Shown here piece by piece: positions 44,099 to 55,860 of a stretch of DNA of 64,000 nt. A model generated the notes under the pieces. The model had not been told where the DNA came from. It worked only from the letters and a program-made list of their open reading frames with translations, and made no database searches. The position numbers were made by a program, and so were the translations under genes. Every line of letters begins with the position of its first letter. The first letter of the stretch is position 1. Source of the stretch: Pogona vitticeps (lineage: Eukaryota > Chordata > Lepidosauria > Squamata > Agamidae); NCBI RefSeq assembly GCF_051106095.1, contig NC_135783.1:324244822-324308821 (forward strand). The letters run 5' to 3'.

Positions 44099-46129
44099 CA
44101 TGTCCATTGGCCACGTGGACTGGAAGATAATGGAAGTAGTAACCAGAAAAAAAGTACCACTCTTCCATGCTCTAGTTAGCTGTTTATGCAGGGATCAGGC
44201 CACTTGTCCATCTTGATGATATAGTTCCAGGAGGCAGAAACTTTGGTCAAAGGAGAAGGAATATTATGTTGTTTTCTAATCCCTTGTTTATGGCATCACA
44301 ATGGTATCCACAGCAACATAGTGTGATACGATACAGTAAGGAATGTGACTCCATTGCCAGCTGCTGAAGAACCCCTAAGAAGCAAAAGAATAATAATAAT
44401 AATAATAAAGCCCTTTCTCTTACACAAACATTCACAGGAATGACGTATAAATAACTAGAAATATAGAACGCAAATGACAGAAGCAGACTCAAAGAAGGAT
44501 TGCAAATTTTGTAAAGCACAGATTACTCACAGCTTTGCTAAGTGCCTTACACATGGTAGCCACCCATCTACACAACCAGTTACCTAACCAGATCTGCTCA
44601 GTTTCTACCACAGCAGCACAAGTCATTTTGAGCCTTAAGACTGTTCTAAAGGTTGACATTTCCCAGAGGTGTCAGCGTGTATTCCAGCTGGGAATGTGAA
44701 ACACACTGGGGGGGGGGGGGGGAATGAATGCGCCAAAGCCACAACGGCTATATTGAGCCTCATGGGTGTGCCCGTGGAAGCCGTATACAACTTGGTCTTT
44801 GTTTGACTAAGCTGGTTTGCAGGGATGGATGGATATGATGATTTAGTTTATTTTTGCCGCACATGTATTTTGGCAATGGAAGAGATGTAAAGCTTTATGC
44901 AATCCTCTGAATTTAAATTTATAGAAAATAAGTAGGTGCTGGTTATACAACAGAAGAGCAAGTCTCAGAAGTTTGACCATTTGTTCTGGGTCAGCTTTCT
45001 GTCCGATTTCAAACCAAATCAGCCTTAGGAAGTAAATCTTTATGTGCCTCTGCTTTTTTTGTCCTGGAAAAAAATGACGGCAAAAATGATAATTTTTGAT
45101 CCAATTTTGTGAGGCTTGTTATTTATACTGTGCAGAGCCTCATAAGACTCACACCAATCTTATTCAGAGAAGCAGCACATTGCAGCACATTATATTGCCT
45201 CCTAAATACAGCTTCGGCTGGTCCGCTGCTTTTTCCACCTGCCCGAAGTATACAGCCTCAGGTCTCCTTCACATACCAATACCCAGTGCAGAAGGAAACT
45301 GCTTCCTTATGGTAGGAGCCAATGTCCTTGGACAGTGTTATATAAACACTGCAACTAGGTCTACAAAGCCTAATTCTGCTAGTGAGACTGACTGTGCAGT
45401 TAAAGTGTTAGACCGACCCTTAGAAAATCCAGGTTAATTTCTGTCCTCCCAGATGATCAAGAGGCTGGAGCAACTCCTCTTTAAGGAAAGATAGAACTTT
45501 AGAAGTGGGTTAGCTTAGAAAAAAAGATGAGGAGAACTATGTACGATGATGCATAGTGTAGAAAGATAGTACAGGGAGAGGTTTTTTCTCCATCTCTCAC
45601 AAAGCATGAACATGATGTAGCTCGAACTGTGTTGTCGCTTCTGAAGTCCCCGGTCTAACTGATTAGATGCCCATTTGTGAGCACATAGCTATAGATAATG
45701 ATCCTGTGTGAGAACAAGATCAATAAACTGAAGATATTTGGAGTGTCTCAACAATATGGGTGCAGGCTGTAATTAATCCAAATCAATTTGGCTTAAAGAG
45801 TTCACCCACAACATGGTTGCAAACTCACACATTCATTTTATGGTGTACTGGAGCGGGTTGCTGGAAATACAGTAGTGTTTCATTACTGATGTATGTGTAT
45901 GAAGGAGAAAGTCACTTCATTCTGAGCGAAACTGCAGCCTCAGGTTCTGTAAAATGAATTACATCATATTTCTCAGCACAGGATAGTTTCTGTGAATATT
46001 ATTCTATTGCCTACTGAGTACTGATTAAGTTTTACACTCCAAATTTTATGCTAGTAATATAGGTCTTTGCTGTATATCCTCCTTCCACTAGATAACCTGG
46101 CTGCACACTCTATCTTTTACTGCTCCTTA
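44099..46129. other. Intergenic stretch, nothing recognised
   Basis: Seven AAT units near 44,390-44,408 and a G run at 44,709-44,722. Otherwise unique. Confidence 0.35.
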
Positions 46130-46520
46130 TAACACTGAATTAATTTTCATTACCTACACACTTTATTTGATTACACCGGGGGTATTTCCTAACATTCAGG
46201 GCCTGTGAATCACCAGTGACATATTTTAAGGGTTAATGAATGAGACACTCTCTTTTCCTCCCCTAATTTAGAAGCTTTAATCTGAGTCACAGATCATTAC
46301 CTGTATCACTCTATCAACCCTATCTTTAGTTCATTAGTTAAGTCATACTAACCCATTAAAGTCTGGAGGTGCTTCAAACCCAATTTACATGGAGGTAGTG
46401 GTAACAGTCAGGTAATTAAAATTGCAGACTAAACATTTCATGGATGGTATTAAAAACAGTTTTCACCAAGACTAATACCAATGTGTGCAATGTCAACTTA
46501 TTTTTCTTTAATCATACAAA
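46130..46520. promoter_or_regulatory. Candidate conserved noncoding block
   Basis: AT-rich, low in repeats, with ATTAATTTTCATTACC, GGGTTAATGAATGAGA, TTCATTAGTTAAGTCATACT and CAGGTAATTAAAATTG, dense in homeodomain and TALE-like words. Nothing coding is seen. Function and conservation are unproven. Confidence 0.25.
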
Positions 46521-47530
46521 CTCTTTGAGGTAGCCTTTCTGCTCTTCCTCACTGGAAAAACACAACCCCAATATTCAGCAATGGACATTGTTTGCAACAT
46601 GTGTCAATCTTCATCATGACCAATACTTTCAGTACTGAGAGTAGAAACTTCTTACTAACATGGATTATTTATATTTATAGACAAAATATATCCCCCAAAA
46701 GTTCAAGGTAGACTAGACAGATACTTACAATTAACACAACACATGAGACTAATCACAGTCTTTGTTGTACAAAATAACAGCACCCTACTGTCAGTCAAGC
46801 TGTTCACCCACTGATACTATCATGGCAAGTCTAAACTATCAATTCTAAGCTATAAATCTGGTGGAGCTATGCATACTTTTTCCTGCTTCCTTCTTTCTGC
46901 TCTTAATCTGAGGAAGGCAATAAGTTTTATCAGAAGAGTCAGTTTTTTCCTTCTTTTCCCTTTCAACCATTTCTCTACTCCAAATACCACTCCCAACTAC
47001 TTTTTTTCCTCCCACAGAAAGAAAGAAACACATGTTCCATAGTCTGTCAAAAGATATTTTGCCACTTGAGGCCAAGGACACAATTGCATTCCCTCTCCCA
47101 TTCCACAGATAGCTGACCGGTAATGGTGGTGATGGGATACCTGAATACATTTTAGAGACCATACACAATTCTGGCCTCCAATGGAGAACAGCTGGCAGAC
47201 TTCTGTTATTATATTCTGGGGGGAGCATCCTAGTATATGTTGGAATTATTGCTGTCTCTTACGTTGCCTTTAAGAGGTTTTGACTGGGGAGGGGGACCTT
47301 CCTGGACTGGAGTGTATCTCAGTCAATCCAGTAGCAACCAATTCTTTCCTGTCCGCCTCTGAATTTTGAAGAGTCACAGCTCGATACTCAAGTGTTGTTT
47401 TCCCTCTTTTTCCCCTGTCAGAAGTCAGTTATCCAGCTATGTGGTCTGAAGACCGTTAGAACGATGTAATCAGCAAACAAGTAATGTAATGAGTCAGTAT
47501 ACAGCAAGAGAATCAATTAAGCTGTTCTAT
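46521..47530. other. Intergenic stretch, nothing recognised
   Basis: A minus-strand open frame of 127 codons at 46,845-47,228 shows no family resemblance and is probably chance. Confidence 0.35.
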
Positions 47531-47702
47531 GTATTCGTGAAGGCTTTCATGGCCGGGATCTAATGGTTGTTGTGGGGTTTTCGGGCTCTTTGGCTGACAA
47601 AGTGCTGTCCTCTGAAGATGCCGGCCACAGAGACTGGCGAAACGTTAGGAAGAACAACTTCCAGAACACGGCCAAAGAGCCAGAAAACCCCACAACAACC
47701 AT
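47531..47702. mobile_element. Palindromic-arm element (140 bp, 32-bp arms) with flank
   Basis: The arms at 47,563-47,594 and 47,671-47,702 are inverted copies with one mismatch (ATGGTTGTTGTGGGGTTTTC...). The 76-bp loop holds CTGTCCTCTGAAGATGCCGG, CCACAGAGACTGGCGAAACG, GAAGAACAACTTCCAGAACA. The 30 bp to the left (ATTCGTGAAGGCTTTCATGG, CCGGGATC) travels with this sequence in other reptile copies as I recall. I know it as a frequent squamate repeat but cannot name its class with certainty; a Penelope-like terminal repeat or a DNA MITE are both possible. Confidence 0.7.
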
Positions 47703-49925
47703 AAGCTGTTCTAGTTCACCAATAAATATTTTTCTATGGAATACTGTTTGTTTTGATCTAAGAAGAAATGTAAGTACAGTAAATGGAACATTCCATTCTT
47801 TTTCTTACCAGTGTCTCTGAGTAAGTTATTAAGACCGTAAGTGCCAGCTGAGGTAAACTAAACAATAAGGGGCAGTCTACTGTGGGAAGACTTGAAGCTT
47901 ATTTGGTTCTGTAGGTTCCTGAACCTTTTCCACCATGCAGTTAGGAGGTTTTTAAACCACAAAATTTCTTCACACTCTGCCGATAGTATTGGACACATAA
48001 AGGCTTGCCTCATTCTGCCTGTGAGAAACGCTCACCCCCTTGGCTCCAATTGTGAGAAATGCTCACACCCTTGTTACTTAAATGCAGTAACCGGACAACC
48101 ACAAATACAAGCAGCTCTCCTTTCTTAAAAAGCACTTTTGCAAAAGCGGGTGTCCTAACTGGGTAGGCACACACATCAATACAGGTAGCATGATATTTAT
48201 CCCCTATTCCAGGCTGCATGGTCCCTCCCTTGTTTTTCCATTGATCTGGGAACTCCAAAGTGTGTACAGCCTATCTGGTGTGCCTAAACCGATCACAGAA
48301 AGTCCCGCCTCTGTTTACATCCCCCACTCCTCTCTTTACCTAGACCCAGACTCTTACTTATTTCTATCCTTATTTGGTATATATTCCCTTTTCTTAACAT
48401 CCCTGCAGTCATTCTAACTGACCCATTAAGTTCCTTCCTTCTTACCTAGGCCTACTCGCTTCTTATCTAGGCCCGGCCCTGATCTGCACATTTGTTTGTT
48501 TGTTTGCCTTTCTTCTTTAAAAGAACCCAAGATCCATTAAAAAAAGTAATATTTGAAAGCTAAAATTTATGTATACAAATATTCAAAAAGAATCGAACAA
48601 ATGCCACACAAAATGGTAAACGAAATCAACACCAAAGATATATTCAAAGCAACAAGCCACAACACTCCATTTGAAAACCCCTCCCAGATAGCTAATCACT
48701 AAAGGAAAGCTTCATCCACTTGCAGAAGGACATGTTCTATAGGGCAAAAAAAGCAGCCAGGGGACATATTCAAAACAAAAAATGGTTGAAATGATAAAGC
48801 AGTACCTCTGGGGTTTAATATACCTGATGAAAAATTGCATTTCAACAAGTCAGACCAGTTATCTGAGGGCTCCAGCAGAGATCTTTCCAAACTTGATTGC
48901 TAGGCTCCTGTTTTGAATCTGTTAGGGATTGAACCCAAGACTTTCATCATGCAGAACATCTCTCTTCTTCAGAGGATAAAGTGTAGTTGGCCCTCAGTCT
49001 TATTTGCCACTGCAATTGCTCAAGCACAACCCTGAACATAATTACTGCATACACAAAATCTAGTTTGCTTGAGTATCTAACAAAAATTATATATTTTAAT
49101 GGTGATCCTCATACACTGTCAGCCTTTGAAAGGAAAACTGAGAGGGAGGCCGCCCTCTGAAACGCACAGCTGTTTCCATTCTTTTCTCTGTGAGCTTCCT
49201 GGCTAGTGCATTTTGTGATATCATCCAAGGACAGAATGTGTTATGTGAAGAGACCTGTCCTCTGTAACTACCGTTTACCATATGATTGAGTTATCAAAGG
49301 GTATCCGAGCAGATGTTGTAAATAAATAGATGAGCTCACTGAAACGCCAAGGAGCGTGTTCCTGCCGCTTAACTGTTTAAAGTTCCAAGAACACTGTTAA
49401 TGAAATGCAGTGAGATGTGGCAAGTTACGTGTGTGTGACAGCAAGGAAACCAGGCACAGGACTGGACATGCAACACCAATCTTTTATTGCCAGCAGCTCT
49501 ACCTCATTGTACTGTACAGGAAGCTCTACTGAGCAGAGAATAAAGGAAGCATTTTGCATTCACAGCGCTTTGCTAGGAAGAGCACAACTTGGGAAGCAGG
49601 TTTAGTGTCTGTGCAGGGGAATGTTAGAACCCAGATGGATTCAAGCTAAAACAACTTCTCTCAACAGCAGCAACAACAACAAAAGACCTTTCCTCCTGTT
49701 TACTCTTGCACCCTCTGTTTTCCCTGGAGAAAGTGCTTTTCAAATGACACTTCATAGAAACCCAGTTCATTGGAATCTTTTGGGTGGGATCTGGAAGAGA
49801 AGGTCGCAGCTCCCTTGTGAAAACACAGATGAAAATGCACCAGCTGGATCCTTGTTAACCTCTGTGAAACGAACTCATTTATGTGCCTCAATGTATATCA
49901 CATCCTTCTGAAAAAAATGCAATGT
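47703..49925. other. Intergenic stretch, nothing recognised
   Basis: Unique sequence; no gene or repeat family is recognised. Confidence 0.35.
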
Positions 49926-49951
49926 TTCCTCTCTCTCTCTCTCTCTCTCTC
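49926..49951. repeat. (TC)n microsatellite
   Basis: About 12 TC units. Confidence 0.9.
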
Positions 49952-50612
49952 AATTAGGTTAGCTCCCCCCCCCAAGTCAGTCCAATGTGAAATGGAAAGT
50001 CACCCATCACTAGTTAAAAGTGTTCCCTGAAGGCAGGGCTGGCAGCTTTCTGGCCTTGGCACTCTTTGGGGATCATTAGCAGCAACCCCATATCCAGCTG
50101 CTGTTGGAGAGCAGCCACCACAACCAGCTAAGTACTGTCCTCCTTGGTACGTCTAACACCCCCCCCCCTTCACTGAAGATGATGGCTCAGCCCTCCTGCA
50201 TTTGTGCTGCTGCTCCTCCACTACCATCCAGAGTCAGATGATAGGTGAGCAAACAAAGAGCAGCAGAGCTGCTGCTGACTTCCAGAAAAGAAGTGAAGGA
50301 GGGAACAGTAATTCCAGGCACCAGTGGTGCTATATAGAGGATGGGCTGAGCCTTACGTAGCTCAATGGCAGGCCCTTCATTAGGCAGAATGAGGAAGTCA
50401 CCTCAGGCATCAAATACAGTACTGGGTGGGGGAGCAGTGGCAACTGCTCATTACTGTCCTTCCTGAGCCCTAGGCCATTCTCCTCTCTAGAACTACAAAG
50501 GTCTGTGTGTCAGACTGGCCTTGTGACCTCGAGCGTGTAGAAGGCTCTTTAAGATTCAGCTACTTGTTCCAGTTAGCTTCTCTACAAGCAACAAACAAGG
50601 GCACCACTGCAG
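49952..50612. other. Intergenic stretch, nothing recognised
   Basis: Slightly GC-richer than its surroundings; C runs near 49,965 and 50,158. No family is recognised. Confidence 0.35.
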
Positions 50613-50614
<2 letters not shown>

Positions 50615-50688
<74 letters not shown>

Positions 50689-50718
50689 CGCACGCGCGCA
50701 CGTGCACGTGCATGTGCA
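50615..50718. repeat. Z-DNA-prone alternating tract (TG)n(CG)n
   Basis: A perfectly alternating pyrimidine-purine run of 104 bp: 33 TG units (50,615-50,680), then CG units, then mixed CA/CG/TG. Frames on both strands that look like Cys-Val or Thr-His repeats are artefacts. Confidence 0.97.
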
Positions 50719-50809
50719 GAATGTCCAAGTTTCCGTCCCTGATTTCTCCATCCTAAACAGAACAAAAATCATGGGAAAGTATTCAAACTGAAACCTACCA
50801 TAATAGGCT

Positions 50810-51161
50810 GTAAGGTAAAGGTAAAGGTTCCCCTTGGCAATTTGTCCAGTCGTCTTCGACTCTAGGGGGGCAGCGCTCATCCCCGCTTCCAAGCCATAGA
50901 TCCAGTGTTTGTCCAAAGACAATCTACTGTTGTCACATGGCCAGTGCAACTTAGACACGGAACACTGTTACCTTCCCACCGAGGTGGTCCCTATTTACCT
51001 ACTCACATTTGCATGCTTTCGAGCTGCTAGGCTGGCAGGAGCTGGGACAAGCGACGGGCACTCACTCCGTCATGTGGATTCGATCTTACAGCTGCAGATC
51101 TATAGACCTTACAGCACAGAGGCTTCTGCAGTTTATCCCGCAGCGCCACTACGTCCCATTC
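50810..51161 (-). mobile_element. Sauria-type SINE, full length, with 12-bp duplication
   Basis: Reversed family order: GTAAAGGTAAAGGTTCCCCT at the left, TGTCACATGGCCAGTGC, GCATGCTTTCGAGCTGCTAG, GGATTCGATCTTAC, and the tRNA-like head GCGCCACTACGTCCC at the right. The 3' tail repeat (ACCTTT)n is visible. The target duplication CCATAATAGGCT is exact at 50,798-50,809 and 51,162-51,173. A young copy. Confidence 0.94.
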
Positions 51162-51173
51162 CCATAATAGGCT

Positions 51174-52028
51174 TAGCCAGGACTATTTTGTCCCTACAAG
51201 AGAGAGGAATTCACTCCCAGGTGACATGCTACTAAACTGCCACCCAAAACCAGAGTTTGGAAAAGGTTTTGTCTGATGGATTATTAATTTCAACTAGCTC
51301 TCCCAGAATCTGCTCATCGCTATGGTTAATAGTCATACAGGATAAGACATACATGGAATTGTTGTCAGAAGAAGTAACTTTTCCAGATTCTGCCTAAAAC
51401 CTGGTACTAGCCTCAGTGAAGGTAGATGTTTTGAAAATTGTTGTTCTGGATAAAATATTGAAGTGCTAAGTGTGAGGAATATTAAGTATCTGAATATTCT
51501 ATTTAAAGTTGTTGTTTTTTAACAGCTTAACTTCTTATGTTTTTATCTATACCTTTTGACTTAGTCTTATTGCAAGTTGCCATGATAATCATTTTGGGAA
51601 GAAAAACAGAATATAAGGGTGTGACTAGACTGGGATTTGTCCTGTTGTTTGGTCCACTCTGGGGATGGGATGCTTTACTCCTTTTCACAACGCCCACATG
51701 ATGTAAGTGCCTTTGTGAATCATCCTGTCCCTGATGTATTCCTACCTGCACCTTTTTGGTTTCCTGTTAGGAGCTACTGTTGGAGGGACGGAGTTTTGTG
51801 TGTTCGAGTAAGATCACTCCATCTTGGTTCAGTTCCATCACATGGGATTGTTGGAATCAAACCAAAGTGGATGGCTAAAATTTTCAGTTTCCCACTTGAG
51901 CAGAGGTTGTTGTTTTTTAATGCCTTATAGAACAGCACTTGATGCTGTATGCCTTCAGGAAAAAAACTGAAAATCGAAAGGTTCCCCATGGAAGGAGGAA
52001 GAGACAGGAGGGGACAAAGAGGGGATAT
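51174..52028. other. Intergenic stretch, nothing recognised
   Basis: No gene or repeat family is recognised. Confidence 0.35.
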
Positions 52029-52102
52029 GTTCGTTCGTTCGTTCGTTCGTTCGTTCGTTCGTTCGTTCTTTCTTTCTTTCGTTCGTTCTTTCGTTCTTTC
52101 GT

Positions 52103-52146
<44 letters not shown>
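52029..52146. repeat. (TTCG)n(TTCT)n microsatellite
   Basis: About 118 bp of TTCG units grading into TTCT units. Six long open frames with KERK or SFVR repeats come from it and are not genes. Confidence 0.97.
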
Positions 52147-55100
52147 GAAAGGTGGGCCAAACAGAATCTGGCTTGAGGGGCTGTGTGGTTTCTTGATCCA
52201 AAACCACACAATTCTTGCATGTGAATGCAAGGATTGGACTGAATCGCACACTGCAAGTCTATACGATCTTAAGTGACCCTGTTTAGCCCACTGCAGCCTA
52301 CTCCAGTTTGGCCATTTAGCCAAGCCCTAAGTCATATAAATAAAGAATCCAGTTGAAAGTGGTTTTGATGGGATGAGACGGAGCTAGCAATTTGAATGGA
52401 GCAGCAGATTAGAAAATGGGAAAGCTTAACCTCTGTCATTCCAGATCTTTCATTTCTTCTTCTCAAGCACAAATGCCAGATGTGCATCATCCTATTCTCT
52501 AGACTGAGGGCATACACCGGGGTGCGTGTGTGTGAGGAAGTGGCACTTTATAGTGTCACAGAGTGAGGCAGACAAGGATTGGGAATGGGGCTGTTCTGCG
52601 CCAACTGTTTGTGTAAAAAAGCACAAGAGGAATCTGGGTAAATGGACTCAGAATCTGGCTCAAATCTAGTTAATGGGTTAATAGGTGGCAACCCCAAGTT
52701 GGGATGAAAAAAAATTGCAGCTGGGTAGATGGCAAGCTGGGTTCAGCAGCTGTTGTCATGGAACTTACCTACTACATGACCATACTTAACAACACATCTA
52801 ATATAAGGAGAGGCTTTTATAGGCTTTACACTGCTACTGCGGGTGATAGAAGGCTCACCACCAGTTCATGTCTCCAGGTTCTGCACATCTTTTGCCAGGT
52901 CTTTGCAACAAGAAGATTTATGTAATACTCAGCTCTCTACCTTGTTCTAAACGATACAAAGCAATCAATGAACAGCTCCATCCCAAAAATTCAGACATCA
53001 GGCACCAGAAGATTTGGCAACCTTATCCCTATAATTAAAGTTCTGTTCTCCAGGGTACTGTTTGGCCTATTTGGGGGGGGGGGGAGTTTTAGAATTTAAT
53101 TTTCAATTTCTGGTAGAATTCTATTTTTGCTACACAAGTAAAGTGGAAGTAAAGTGAATAGCTGAAAGTTCCCCAAAATTCAAGTATTTCGCATTAACTG
53201 GAATTTAAAGTCTTAGTATTTATAGAAGAAGGAATTTTAAAAAATTCTTCACTTACAGTTGCTTATAGAGTTTACTTACAGAGTTGTGTATAATGTTTTC
53301 TTTACTGCACACATACGAGCAACCAACCAAACAGATCAACAGCAACAAACAATTGCCACCAACCAATGAAAGAGAAGGATAGTACACTCAGCAGAGAGGC
53401 GGAGCTCTCTCTGAATTTCAAAAGCTGGAAAGAACTATTGGTTAGTATAGACAATCACCCCACCCCAGAAAAGTTCCTACCAGTTATTCAAATTATAGAC
53501 AGCATGTAAGATTGTAAGTAAAACTCGAACAAAAAAATACAACCGTTTGTATTTGTGGGGTTATTTTTTATTTCTATTTTTTCACAGTGAGGGAAATTGT
53601 CTGCTGGGCAGTAAACAATTTTGATAGATGACATTATATTGAAAAATGGGTTAAATTTAGGTATGTAGAAGAAATTAATCACGCCTTAAACATTTATACA
53701 AAATTACCAGATTTGGACAAAACTGTAATCGAGCTAGGATTCACTTGCATGTTGAAACTTTTCAGACTCTTGCAACCACTGTGCAACTTTAAAAAAATAT
53801 ATATACAAAATATGTATACCAAGAAAAGATGTGCACAAAAATGTGTACACTAAAGAAAAGTTAGCAGATTGTATTGGTGAAAATGCTTGCAAATAGTGTG
53901 CTTGCTAGGAAAATGCATTCAACAAATGTTTATATTGAGGAAATGCATGCAAAGATGTAGAGATCCTAGGGCTGACTTTTGTTCTAATGAGTTTTGCTGT
54001 ATTTGCATACTGATGGGATCATAAGCCAAAACAAACCTGGAACTGAGGAAATAAGAAATCTGACAAAACCCACATTCATCTATTTGCCCATTCCTCGGTA
54101 AATTAGCTGTAACCTGGTGCCAACCAGATATGTGAGACTGAAACTTCTGTCAACATTAGCCAACATGGCAACCAGCCCTCCCTTAATGTGACATTCTCAA
54201 TGTCCATGGGGGGAGGGTTAACTCTGGCAATGCAAACACCCCTCTCCTAGATAATATGGCAGTGTAGTTTTGACCTACAAAAGGCAAGCGATTACTCAGT
54301 TTTCAAATGGCTTTCCAATAAAACCAGCAATTCCCATGGATTTCTAAACAGTAACATTTTCTTCCCATTTCCCACCATCACAGACTGCTTCCCTTCTCCT
54401 CTCCATTTCAGGGGAACGGTACTTAGGCAAGGGAGCGATTTTATTTTCAGTGGTCAATTGTTTCCCCAGGAAATGAGTCAGGAAGGAGAAAATAAGCACG
54501 CAAAATCCATTTGTGGTGTCGTGACTGTTTATGTAAATCATGCTTTGCCCTATCACAAAGGCAGATTTAACAACAGGAGGTCACAGCCTTTAGTCATGTC
54601 TGATGTTCTTTGGTAGCATCTGTAAGAAGGCACCACAAATTCTGCTAAACGGTTCGTTCCTTCAAGGGATGGGTAATGCTGTCTGTTTCACTTTCTCTCA
54701 CATTCATTTTCTCTCAAGAAGATATTGTATTAGGTTCTTTCAATGGCATTTATTAAGAACTCTGTAGATCCTGAAAGGCTGTGGTTAAAAACCAACTAGA
54801 TTATGCTCTCAGGCATCTGTACAAGCGAAATTTAACAGATACAATTATTCCCTGTGTAGATCATGGTGTATCTATCTGCTACTTTTAGGTGTTAAAGATG
54901 AAGTACTTTCAGAAAAAGGGAATTTAGCACCATACACTTGACTGGATGCAGTAGGTTTCAAAACCAGACTTCAAACCTTTGGTGTACTTAGCCAGAAGCC
55001 AAATTATACATTACAGAGAGCATATAATTTTAAATCCGAAATCATGGTGGTTTTCCAGACACATAATTTAGACAGATCTTCATAGCTGAGAATTCAGCCT

Positions 55101-55860
55101 TGCAAACAAAGCTGTGCTTAGCTTACAAAAGAGCAAAGCACAGAAGAAAAAAAGCAAATTTGCAAGATATACAAGGTGAGAAAATCTCCTCCTGTGACAA
55201 TCATATCTTTGCTGCAGTTCAAGACTTTTCTTTCCTAATTGTGGGTTAACTTTATTATATAGTTTAGTCCAGAGCAAAGGCCTCAAAGTTTGGATGGATG
55301 GATGAATTTGTCAGTTTTATTTCCCCTGCATTGGTTGTTAAAAGGCCAAGCTCTTCCTATCAAATTTATGAAGTAATCTGCAAGTGCTGCTCAGTTCTTT
55401 TCCAAAAAATGAGTATGAAATGCTTAGCTATCTTTAGCGCCTGCTTGCAGATGGCCAGACCTGCCTGGAGCCCGACTAGGGGAAGTGGGTACTCCACCTC
55501 ACACTAAACAAAATGCCAAATCACAGCTAAGTACACCTGAAACTCCGCGTACTTGCAACTCACTGGTTAATGAGGAAGGGCCTTCTTACTGGGCTTCAGT
55601 GTTCTCTCTCTATTAAGGCCCTTTAAATTCTGATTTTAATTTAATTTTATTCATTACATCAAGGCATTTTGTGTTTTAATTTTATTGGTATCCAGTCTCA
55701 CTATGGATCACCTTGCATTCCATTTGAACAATTACACATGAAGAACAGTAAGAATGGATATAAATCCAGTAAAGAAATAAATGCATACTATGTGACAGAA
55801 ATTTGTAACCTGACCAGTTCCTGTGACATGTCAGAGCACTCATACACAGAGATATTGTAT
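52147..55860. other. Intergenic stretch, nothing recognised
   Basis: G run at 53,073-53,085. No coding or repeat family is recognised. Confidence 0.35.

Noticed and set aside
46845-47228. Minus-strand open frame of 127 codons
   Set aside because: Composition and text show no domain; no support from context.
50507-50958. Cys-Val, Ala-Arg and Thr-His repeat frames up to 132 codons
   Set aside because: Translation of the TG/CG repeat and the Sauria SINE.
51774-52323. Six KERK/SFVR-type frames up to 160 codons
   Set aside because: Translation of the TTCG/TTCT microsatellite.
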